A stretch of DNA of 12,518 nucleotides. Source: Candidatus Intestinimonas stercorigallinarum (GTDB lineage Bacteria > Bacillota > Clostridia > Oscillospirales > Oscillospiraceae). Both the position numbers and the translations under genes were made by a program. The notes beneath the pieces were generated by a model that saw only the letters and a list, made by a program, of their open reading frames with translations, had not been told where the DNA came from and did not search any database. The stretch spans positions 1 to 12,518 of the forward strand of contig DXDV01000025.1 of the NCBI GenBank assembly GCA_019115345.1. The letters are read 5' to 3'. Shown one piece after another: positions 1 to 6,363 of the stretch. The first letter of the stretch is position 1, and each line of letters starts with the position of its first letter.

Positions 1-1
1 C

Positions 2-181
2 ACCGCCGCCCTGGACCCGGACACCGGGGAGGAGGTCCCCGACGGCACCCCCGTCTGCGTCACCGACGGGGACGAGTGGCGGGTGGACCTCACCGTGGAC
101 GGCGCCCCCGCCGGTCATTTCTCCGTCACCAACGCCGCCGGCCCCTGGACCCTGTCCCGCGGGCTGGTGCTGGACATCTGA
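2..181 (+). CDS. 3' end of an unidentified secreted or membrane protein (partial)
   Basis: An open frame enters from the left edge and stops at a TGA (179-181), giving the last 59 residues of a protein. The tail is acidic and rich in Thr, Val and Gly with alternating hydrophobic residues (for example WRVDLTVDG and HFSVTNAAG), which suggests a beta-strand-rich extracellular domain. Its stop lies 18 nt before the first complete lipoprotein gene, whose SD begins 3 nt after the stop, so the two are almost certainly co-transcribed. It could be a further member of the lipoprotein array or the C-terminus of a BlaR1/M56-type sensor. The N-terminal part needed to decide is outside the window. No domain is recognised in the visible part. 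Confidence 0.7.
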   Translation, partial: TAALDPDTGEEVPDGTPVCVTDGDEWRVDLTVDGAPAGHFSVTNAAGPWTLSRGLVLDI

Positions 182-199
182 GCAAGGAGGCTCCCTTCC

Positions 200-361
200 A
201 TGAACTGTCCCCACACCTGGTTCTCCACCGAACTGAAAGGCGGCAAACGCCTTCTTCGTACCCGTCTCCGGGACCTGCTCCGCCCCGCCCCCAAAAGGGG
301 CCGGACCCTGGCCGTTCTGGCGGCGGCCCTGGCCCTCTGCGCCGGGGCCCTGGTGGCCTGC
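200..361 (+). repeat. N-terminal cassette repeat, copy 1
   Basis: Codons 1-54 of array lipoprotein 1, ending at the lipobox Cys codon (359-361). This is the most divergent copy (TEL.GGK, RPAPKRGR), but the order of basic segment, helix and lipobox is kept. Confidence 0.85.
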
Positions 362-1735
362 CGCACCGCTCCGGCGGAGGAATCCAACGCCCCCGTCCTG
401 GTGGAGGACGAGATCTCCGAGGTCGTTCTCCGTCTGGCCCCTGCCGCCCTGGGGCTGGAGGAGGGGAACCTCACCCTCTCCGAGCCCTTCTCCGTGACCC
501 TCAACGGCACGGAAGTCTGGTACTATGACCTCTACCAGGGGGAGGAGACCGTGGCCGAGGTCAGCGCCGACCTGTCCGCCGGCGCGGTGCGCCTCCGCCC
601 CTCCGCCACCAGCTTCACCATCTCCCTGGTGGAGCCCGATCTGCCCGAAGGCGCTCTGGCCTTCCGGGATACCCTCCCCGCCCTGGTGAAGCAGTACGCC
701 GATCCGGCCCCGGAGGGGGACCTCACCCTCTTCTACCTGGGGGACTATCTCACCGAGGCCTTTCCCCCCGTATGGGGCTTCCGGGCGGTGCAGCGGACCG
801 GCAACGGCTGGGCGGTGCTGGACGACTGGTATCAGGAACAGGAGAGTCATCAGGTCTATAGCGTGAGCTTCTCCCTGGACGGTCTTCTCTCCTACATCCC
901 CGGCACCTTCCGCTTCCCGGAGACCGTCACCGATCCCGCCAGCTCCTTTTATCCCGAGCTGGACCAGTACGCCCTGACCCAGGCGGGCGGGTGGGACTAC
1001 GCCTACGGCGAGATGACCCTGGCCGCCGCCCACTACTACGACCCGGAGGACCCGGCCAGCCGGGGCTTTGACGGCATCGTCGCCTACCACTGCCCCATCA
1101 CCCTCTCCGGCCAGCCCGGTTGGACAGACCCCGCCCCCTACTCCGTCTACCTATACGCCACGGAGCGCTATGTTTATCTGGGCCGTTACAGCGCGGAAGA
1201 GGCGGGGAACGAGGAAGCCCTGATCGCCCTGGCCGAGGCGTATTTTCAGCACGTGGACGAGCCCACCTGGGACCGCTATCTCCCCACCGTCACCGACGGG
1301 AACTACTTCGACCCGGAGGCGGGTGTCTTCACCAGCGACGCCCTCCACTTTTCCTGGCAGCTGCCCAACGCCGACGGCTATTACACCAACCGTCTCATCT
1401 TCCGTGAGGTGGAGGGTGGTCTGGCCGTCTATCACCGGTACGCCTACGAGCGGTATGTCTCCCTGCGCGGCGGCGTGGAGCCGGAGGGCATCGAGCCCGG
1501 CTCCGGCTGCCTCCTTCAGATCCTGGCCGGGCCGGAGGACCCCCTGCCCACCCTGCCGGAGGGCCGGGAGGTCAATCTGCTGGGCCGGTCCGCCGTCCCC
1601 GGCGTCCCCGGCGGCAACGGCTGGTACTATCTCCCCGTCACCGACTTTACCTGGCACCCCAGCTCCGAGTTCTGGAACGACTACAGCGACACCCTCGCCT
1701 GGCTCACCTCCAAGGCCGTATTCACCCTGTACTGA
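200..1735 (+). CDS. Array lipoprotein 1, unknown aromatic-rich ectodomain (511 aa)
   Basis: The start is set by AAGGAGG at 184-190, 9 nt before the ATG. Residues 1-36 are a basic cytoplasmic segment (CPHTWFSTEL, GGKRLLRTRLRDLL, PKRGR). Residues 37-53 are a hydrophobic helix ending in the lipobox LVA-C, with lipidation expected at Cys54. After signal peptidase II cleavage this would be a roughly 457-residue lipoprotein on the outer face of the membrane. The mature part is acidic and very rich in Tyr, Trp and Pro, with no domain I recognise; its central half (about 250-420) has many YY, WDYAYG and HYYDPEDP-type stretches. It is the longest-cassette-conserved but most divergent ectodomain of the set. 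Its stop lies 20 nt before the next ATG. Function unknown; the shared N-terminus suggests a role parallel to its four neighbours. Confidence 0.85.
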   Translation: MNCPHTWFSTELKGGKRLLRTRLRDLLRPAPKRGRTLAVLAAALALCAGALVACRTAPAEESNAPVLVEDEISEVVLRLAPAALGLEEGNLTLSEPFSVTLNGTEVWYYDLYQGEETVAEVSADLSAGAVRLRPSATSFTISLVEPDLPEGALAFRDTLPALVKQYADPAPEGDLTLFYLGDYLTEAFPPVWGFRAVQRTGNGWAVLDDWYQEQESHQVYSVSFSLDGLLSYIPGTFRFPETVTDPASSFYPELDQYALTQAGGWDYAYGEMTLAAAHYYDPEDPASRGFDGIVAYHCPITLSGQPGWTDPAPYSVYLYATERYVYLGRYSAEEAGNEEALIALAEAYFQHVDEPTWDRYLPTVTDGNYFDPEAGVFTSDALHFSWQLPNADGYYTNRLIFREVEGGLAVYHRYAYERYVSLRGGVEPEGIEPGSGCLLQILAGPEDPLPTLPEGREVNLLGRSAVPGVPGGNGWYYLPVTDFTWHPSSEFWNDYSDTLAWLTSKAVFTLY

Positions 1736-1755
1736 CCCCGAAAGGAGGGCTCTGT

Positions 1756-1917
1756 ATGCGCGCGCCCCACACCTGGTTCTCCACCGAGTTCAACAGCGGC
1801 AAGGGCTTTCTCAAGCTCCGGCTCCGCAGCCTCCTCTCCGGACCCAAGCGGAGGGGGGTACTCCCCATCCTGCTCACGCTCCTGTGTGTGGCCACCTTCG
1901 GGACCATGGTGGCCTGC
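1756..1917 (+). repeat. N-terminal cassette repeat, copy 2
   Basis: Codons 1-54 of array lipoprotein 2, ending at the Cys codon 1915-1917. Its helix and lipobox are of the LLTLLCV..GTMVAC subtype shared with copy 3. Confidence 0.85.
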
Positions 1918-3447
1918 GACCAAGCAGACGCCCCGGAGGCCCCCGCCGCCACCGCCGAGGTCATCCCCACCGCCGTCTCCGACTACGCCTGGGAGATGGC
2001 CGGAGCGGATGGCGTGTGCCAGTTCCTCTCCTCCGCCGGGTCCTATGACCATGTTCTGAAGGAGGGCACTCTGGAGCTCTACCGGGCCCAGCTGGGCACC
2101 AGGGACTTTGACCCGGATACCACCACCCTGGCCGGAGGCATGTCCATCGACGAGAACGGTTACCTCTTTGACGGTTGGACCACCCTCTTCCTCTTCCAGC
2201 GCGTCGGGGAGGACTACGTCCCCCTGACCACCGCCAGCTATGTGGACAGCACGGCGGTCCAGGCGGCCGTGGACGCCCTGCTGGCCCATTCCGACCCCGC
2301 CCTGGCGGCGGCCGGTCAAAAGCTCCTCTGCCGGTCCCTCCTGGAGGAGGCAGACGCCGCCTTCGCCCCCCTCATCGCCGCCGCAACCATCGAAGGCGAT
2401 CCATGGGTGGACGCCAATGGGGTGACCCGGCTCCGGCTCGCCGGTTACCAACAGTGGGACGAGCAGCTCCGGATGGACGACCAGGTCTTCAGCGGCCTTC
2501 TCTACCGGTTCGGCCGGGAGACCGCCACCGAACTCTTCCAGACCTATGTCTACTCCTCCGACCCCCTCTTCCTGGAGCGGGAGGGCGGGCTGTGGGTCCG
2601 GGCCGACGCGGCGGAGGTCCTGGACTGGGACTACACCGCCGACGTGAGCACCCTGTTCCTCACCGAGGTGAGCGATACCCGCTATACCTTTACCCTGGAG
2701 GGCACCGACCACGGCCAGCCCTGCACCTGGACCTTCCAGGTCCAGCGGTCCTCCCCCCAGGAGAGCGACTGGACCTTCACCAAATACTACCGGCTGGATG
2801 CGCCCTATTCCCCTCCCAGCGCCGCCGACGGCAAGCCCGCCGCCCTGGTGGCCGCCGTGGAGGCCGAGATGGACCAGAAGGCCGGGGAACTGGAGACCTC
2901 TCTGGGTGTGACCATCACCGGCAGGGTGATCACCGAGCTGGAGATGGCCGGCGGCACCGGCAACACCCTTGGCGGGCTGGTGAATACTTTGGCTGACGGC
3001 TTCGTGCTGGAAGCCTGGCGCTTTGACTACCGGCTCCAGGGCGACTCCGGTACTTCCCTCACCGAGGGCATGTCCCCGGACGGCTCGGGCTGGCTCGCCG
3101 TTCTCGGTGGTCAGGGCAAGCCGGCTCTTCTGGCCCTCCGTGACGAGCTGTGGCACTACACCCCCATCGCCATCGTCCCGCTGAGCGACCTGGAGGGGAA
3201 CGCCCTTCTCCCCGGCACCGCCCAGGCCATCGCCGACGGAGCGGCGGCCCAGGGCTTTACCCTCACGGCGGATGCCTGGGGGCAGCTCCTGCCGGGGCTC
3301 CTCTATTTCTCCCGATCCCTGGAGACCGTCCCCGACGGAGCGGACTTCACCGTCACCGCCGCCGGACAGGACCGGGTGGATTTCACCTACCGGGGAGAGG
3401 CCCTGTCCTATACCTTTGACGGCCAGACCTGGACCCTTTCAGAATAG
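1756..3447 (+). CDS. Array lipoprotein 2 (563 aa), possible IseA-like central module
   Basis: ATG is preceded by AAAGGAGG at 1741-1748 with a 7 nt spacer. The N-terminus repeats the array cassette: APHTWFSTEFNSGK, LRLRSLL, GPKRRG, a hydrophobic helix and the lipobox MVA-C with Cys54. The helix and lipobox (LLTLLCV..GTMVAC) match array member 3 more closely than members 1, 4 and 5. The mature portion of about 509 residues has an Ala-rich helical stretch near 165-215, then a region around 245-350 with a helix, an 'LEREGGLWVR' strand pair and further strands. That order resembles IseA/YoeB-type inhibitors of cell-wall endopeptidases, but the match is by eye and weak. The C-terminal 200 residues are a separate alpha/beta stretch that I do not recognise. 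The stop codon TAG overlaps the SD of the next gene. Confidence 0.85.
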   Translation: MRAPHTWFSTEFNSGKGFLKLRLRSLLSGPKRRGVLPILLTLLCVATFGTMVACDQADAPEAPAATAEVIPTAVSDYAWEMAGADGVCQFLSSAGSYDHVLKEGTLELYRAQLGTRDFDPDTTTLAGGMSIDENGYLFDGWTTLFLFQRVGEDYVPLTTASYVDSTAVQAAVDALLAHSDPALAAAGQKLLCRSLLEEADAAFAPLIAAATIEGDPWVDANGVTRLRLAGYQQWDEQLRMDDQVFSGLLYRFGRETATELFQTYVYSSDPLFLEREGGLWVRADAAEVLDWDYTADVSTLFLTEVSDTRYTFTLEGTDHGQPCTWTFQVQRSSPQESDWTFTKYYRLDAPYSPPSAADGKPAALVAAVEAEMDQKAGELETSLGVTITGRVITELEMAGGTGNTLGGLVNTLADGFVLEAWRFDYRLQGDSGTSLTEGMSPDGSGWLAVLGGQGKPALLALRDELWHYTPIAIVPLSDLEGNALLPGTAQAIADGAAAQGFTLTADAWGQLLPGLLYFSRSLETVPDGADFTVTAAGQDRVDFTYRGEALSYTFDGQTWTLSE

Positions 3448-3457
3448 GAGGCACATC

Positions 3458-3622
3458 ATGGACCACTGTCCTCACACCTGGTTTTCCACCGAATTTCACA
3501 CTGGCAAGGGCCTTCTGAAGGCCCGGCTCCGGGATCTGTGGGCCGGGCCCAGGCGGCGGGGGGTGGTCCCCATGCTCCTCACCCTGCTGTGCGTGAGCAT
3601 GCTTGGGACCATGGTGGCCTGC
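3458..3622 (+). repeat. N-terminal cassette repeat, copy 3
   Basis: Codons 1-55 of array lipoprotein 3, ending at the Cys codon 3620-3622. It has the same helix subtype as copy 2, while its FHTGKGLL core matches copy 4. Confidence 0.85.
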
Positions 3623-4618
3623 GGCCCCGCCGCGGAGGAGGAGGCATGTGAAACGGTGGACCTCTCCGCCCTCTACCAGCAGGACTGGGGGGCCGGCGAG
3701 CCCATTTCCCTCACCCAGGAGGAGCGGGCGGACTACGCCGCCCTTCTCCGGGAGCGGATGGAGGCCGCCTACACCGTCCTGTGCGACTGCCTGGGCTACA
3801 CTCCGGCGGCCCAGGCCCAGGGAGAGCCCCGCTACGACGAACAGGGCCGGGCCTGGTACCTCTTCCCCAAGTACGCCTCGGTGGCGGAGGTCCGCGCCGC
3901 CGTGGACGCCGCCTTTGCCGACGAGCACTACATGGATCAGTACCTGGACCCCGACGGCGACCCCTGGCTCAGGGACCTGGACGGGGCGCTCTGGTGGCGG
4001 GGGGACGCCTACATGGACGGCGGCACCTTCCTGGCCCCAGAGACCTACTGCTTTGACAGTCTTGTGCTCCTCTCCCGGACGGAGGACCGGCTGGACTTCG
4101 CCCTGGTGGGCCTGGGCAACTACTACGACGCCCCTCTGGAGCGGTTCACCCTGGTCAGGGAGGGGGAGGACTGGAAGCTGGAGACGTATGGGGAGCCTAT
4201 GGCCTACCTCACCGACGACCTGCCCGGGGCGCTGTGGCTGCACACCATGCTCCTGTGGGAGGAGCTGTCGGTGGCGGGGGACCTGGCGGAGGCCCGGGTG
4301 GAGGAGCTTGTCCGCTGTGACGGCCAGACCAACGAGGACGGGGCCAGCTTCCAGGTCTACCGCTTCTCCCCCGTCTACACCCTGGTCCAGGACCCCGGCG
4401 AGGGACTTCCCGACAGCCTGGTGGCCGACGGCCTCGCCTGCCGCCCCGCCTCCGACCCCTACCTGATCTTCCTGGAGGGGGAGGACGGCCCCGTCTGTCT
4501 GGGACGGCTGTCCGGCGACGTTGGCGATCCCGGCGACGACGCCTTCGCCGCCCAGCTGGACCAGCTGCTGGCCCAGTGGGAGGGCCGCAGCTCCGGCAGC
4601 GCCCCCCTGGACCAATGA
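3458..4618 (+). CDS. Array lipoprotein 3 (386 aa), possible IseA-like module
   Basis: The frame is open upstream of 3458, but the ATG there is chosen because AGGAGG (3446-3451) sits 6 nt before it and because the protein then begins like its paralogues (MDHCPHTWFSTEF). The cassette runs to lipobox Cys55 (MVA-C). In the mature part, residues about 130-245 carry a helix (ASVAEVRAAVDAAF), an acidic loop, the DLDGALWWRG strand turn, then strands ending near RFTLVREGEDWKLE. This order recalls IseA-like domains of clostridial lipoproteins and the central part of array member 2; it is a low-confidence fold guess. Residues 250-386 are unassigned and end in a low-complexity Ser/Gly tail. It is followed by a 51 nt gap, the longest inside the array, with no visible promoter or terminator. 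Confidence 0.85.
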   Translation: MDHCPHTWFSTEFHTGKGLLKARLRDLWAGPRRRGVVPMLLTLLCVSMLGTMVACGPAAEEEACETVDLSALYQQDWGAGEPISLTQEERADYAALLRERMEAAYTVLCDCLGYTPAAQAQGEPRYDEQGRAWYLFPKYASVAEVRAAVDAAFADEHYMDQYLDPDGDPWLRDLDGALWWRGDAYMDGGTFLAPETYCFDSLVLLSRTEDRLDFALVGLGNYYDAPLERFTLVREGEDWKLETYGEPMAYLTDDLPGALWLHTMLLWEELSVAGDLAEARVEELVRCDGQTNEDGASFQVYRFSPVYTLVQDPGEGLPDSLVADGLACRPASDPYLIFLEGEDGPVCLGRLSGDVGDPGDDAFAAQLDQLLAQWEGRSSGSAPLDQ

Positions 4619-4669
4619 CACAGCGAGAGACCGAAAGCACCCGGACCCGTTCCCCATAGGAGGCGCATG

Positions 4670-4834
4670 ATGAACCGCTGTCCCCATACCTGTTTTTCCA
4701 CCCAATTTCACACCGGCAAGGGCCTGCTGCGGGCCCGGCTCCGGGCCCTGCTGGCCGGACCCAAGCGGCGGGGGACCGCCCCGCTGGCGCTGGCCCTGGT
4801 CCTCACCCTCACCGCCGGCAGCCTGGCCGCCTGC
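4670..4834 (+). repeat. N-terminal cassette repeat, copy 4
   Basis: Codons 1-55 of array lipoprotein 4, ending at the Cys codon 4832-4834. DNA identity to copy 5 is very high from about 4725 to the Cys codon, including silent positions, then collapses in the mature domain. Confidence 0.88.
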
Positions 4835-5473
4835 GTCCCGGCGTCCCAGCCGCCGGAGCTGGACCTGGAGGCCCACCTCATCCGCTACCCCGGCGAGGAG
4901 GACTGGACCGAGCTGCCCCCCCTGCTCCCCGCCCCGTCCGCCTGGGCGGAGCAGGACCTGGCCGGACGGGATGAGCTGGACCACCTGACCGGAGACCTGC
5001 TCGGCGCGGACCCCGGCTTGCAGGCCGGTTTCGTGGACGCCGAAAACGGCTGGCTCACCTTCTCCTCCACCGCCTCGCTGGGGCCCATCTCCGACACCTG
5101 CGTCTACCGCACCCACGACGGCGGGCGCACCTGGGAGGAGACCGCCTGCCTGACGGGCGGCTCCGACGCCCTCCCCTCCCTGTGGTTCTCCGTCCGCTGC
5201 GCCGCTTTTCTGGACAATGACCGGGCCGTCCTCTGCACCGGCCTCTTTCTGGACGCGCCGGTCTTTTACACAACCGACGGCGGGTATACCTGGCAGACGG
5301 CCCAGCTCCCCGACCCCGACCTGGCCGCCGAGACCCTCTCCGTGGAGGGGGACCGGCTGGTCATGACCGCCCGCCGCTGCGGCGACGGCGGCGGCAGCAC
5401 TCTGACCCTGGTGTCGGAGGACGGCGGCGCCGTCTGGACGAAAGACTCCCCTTCCCATCAAAAGGAGGCATGA
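4670..5473 (+). CDS. Array lipoprotein 4 with Asp-box (BNR/sialidase-type) repeats (267 aa)
   Basis: Two ATGs lie side by side (4667 and 4670). The second is preferred because AGGAGG at 4658-4663 is then 6 nt away, as in the neighbours, and MNRCPHT aligns with MDHCPHT of member 3. The cassette ends at lipobox LAA-C, Cys55. Two cassette positions deviate: Cys8 for Trp and Gln12 for Glu (HTCFSTQF). The mature domain has three Asp-box motifs of the S/T-x-D-x-G-x-T-W type: THDGGRTW (148-155), TTDGGYTW (201-208) and a weaker SEDGGAVW (249-256), spaced about 50 residues apart. These mark beta-hairpin turns of BNR/Ycf48-like beta-propellers. Only three copies are present, so the domain is short for a closed propeller. 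No sialidase catalytic residues are evident, so binding or sensing is more likely than catalysis. The stop is 1 nt before the next ATG. Confidence 0.87.
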   Translation: MNRCPHTCFSTQFHTGKGLLRARLRALLAGPKRRGTAPLALALVLTLTAGSLAACVPASQPPELDLEAHLIRYPGEEDWTELPPLLPAPSAWAEQDLAGRDELDHLTGDLLGADPGLQAGFVDAENGWLTFSSTASLGPISDTCVYRTHDGGRTWEETACLTGGSDALPSLWFSVRCAAFLDNDRAVLCTGLFLDAPVFYTTDGGYTWQTAQLPDPDLAAETLSVEGDRLVMTARRCGDGGGSTLTLVSEDGGAVWTKDSPSHQKEA

Positions 5474-5474
5474 C

Positions 5475-5636
5475 ATGTCCGCGCCCCGCACCTGGTTTTC
5501 CACCGAATTTCACACCGGCAAACGTCTCCTGCGGGCCCGGCTCCGGGACCTGCTGGCCGGGCCCAAGCGGCGGGGGACCGCCCCGCTGGTCTTTGCCCTG
5601 GTCCTCACCCTCGCCGCCGGCAGCCTGGCCGCCTGC
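5475..5636 (+). repeat. N-terminal cassette repeat, copy 5
   Basis: Codons 1-54 of array lipoprotein 5, ending at the Cys codon 5634-5636. It pairs with copy 4 (GPKRRGTAPL, LTL.AGSLAAC). Confidence 0.88.
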
Positions 5637-6326
5637 GCCCCGGCGGAGCCTGTCCCCACCTCCACCTGGACCCCGGACACCGTCCCCGCGGACACCATGG
5701 GGGAGGTGCTGGACTGCGTCCAAAAGGCCCTGCCGGCGGAGACGGCGGTGGACTGGCAGGCCGAGACCGGCCAGGGCCGGGCGGGCCTTCTCACCGCAGG
5801 GGAGCAAACCTGGGTGGTCATCGAGGACAGGGACGGCCCCCACCTGGCGGAGGTCCTCACCGGCCTCACCGAGGCCGCCCTGCAGCCCTTTACCGGCATC
5901 CTGGGCGCAGACGGCTATACCCTGGACTACAACCAGAGTTCCGCCGGGGACTACCGCATCTACTATGACGCCGCCGGCGTCCCGCTGGCCCTCAGCTTTG
6001 GCTTTGGCCGCCAGGACACCCCCGTGGACCTGGACGGCGACGGAATCCGGGAACTGGTGTGCAGCGTCACCTACATGGCCGACGGGGTGCCCGCCGTGCT
6101 GGTCTACCGCCTTTCTGAGGGGGAGATCTGGCAGGCCGAGGCCAGCGCCCTGCCGGAGGACGTATACCAGGACCGTCCCCCTGCCAATGGGCCGCCCTGG
6201 ACCTCCTACGACCCGGAGACCAACACCGTCACCACCTCCCTCCAGTTCCCCGGTGAGGAGGAGCGGCAGTCCTGGACCACGGAGCTGGACCTGGACGCTC
6301 TGGAATTTTACCCCTATCAATATTAA
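5475..6326 (+). CDS. Array lipoprotein 5 with FG-GAP-like calcium loop (283 aa)
   Basis: AAAGGAGG (5461-5468) lies 6 nt before this ATG. Another ATG at 5470, out of frame, is only 1 nt from the SD and opens a Pro/Arg-rich frame typical of GC-rich shadows. The cassette (SAPRTWFSTEFHTGKRLLRARLRDLLAGPKRRG in pieces along residues 2-34) ends at LAA-C, Cys54, and is nearly identical in DNA to that of member 4. The mature part is about 230 residues. Near 185-195 it has D-L-D-G-D-G-I-R-E-L, a DxDxDG calcium-binding loop followed by a hydrophobic strand, as in FG-GAP/VCBS repeats. A single copy is seen. Comparable loops occur in the extracellular tails of some M56-type sensors (from memory, unverified). 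The gene is last in the array and runs straight into a terminator. Confidence 0.87.
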   Translation: MSAPRTWFSTEFHTGKRLLRARLRDLLAGPKRRGTAPLVFALVLTLAAGSLAACAPAEPVPTSTWTPDTVPADTMGEVLDCVQKALPAETAVDWQAETGQGRAGLLTAGEQTWVVIEDRDGPHLAEVLTGLTEAALQPFTGILGADGYTLDYNQSSAGDYRIYYDAAGVPLALSFGFGRQDTPVDLDGDGIRELVCSVTYMADGVPAVLVYRLSEGEIWQAEASALPEDVYQDRPPANGPPWTSYDPETNTVTTSLQFPGEEERQSWTTELDLDALEFYPYQY

Positions 6327-6363
6327 GATCTGCCCTGGGGGTCATCCCTCAGGGCAGATCTTT
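6325..6363 (+). terminator. Strong hairpin terminator of the lipoprotein operon, shared with the convergent MFS gene
   Basis: A perfect 13 bp stem pairs AAGATCTGCCCTG (6325-6337) with 6350-6362. It can extend inward by four more pairs (one G-T) to a TCAT loop (6342-6345). The right arm runs into TTTT (6361-6364). The stem starts inside the TAA of array lipoprotein 5. On the minus strand the last codons and stop of the MFS gene lie in the hairpin, and a shorter T-rich run follows, so it may stop transcription from both sides. Confidence 0.85.

Noticed and set aside
3383..5503. A 706-codon open frame on the minus strand opposite lipoproteins 3 and 4
   Set aside because: It is Gly/Gln/Val-rich with no domain pattern and no SD, and it mirrors the C-ending codons of the + strand genes. 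It is a typical antisense artefact of very high GC, as is the 491-codon frame at 1681-3156.
200..5636. Twin-arginine signal reading of the basic N-terminal segments
   Set aside because: The cassettes contain RR pairs (PKRRG), but these are not followed by the x-F-L-K pattern and sit at the end of a long basic helix. The clear lipobox Cys points to Sec/lipoprotein export.
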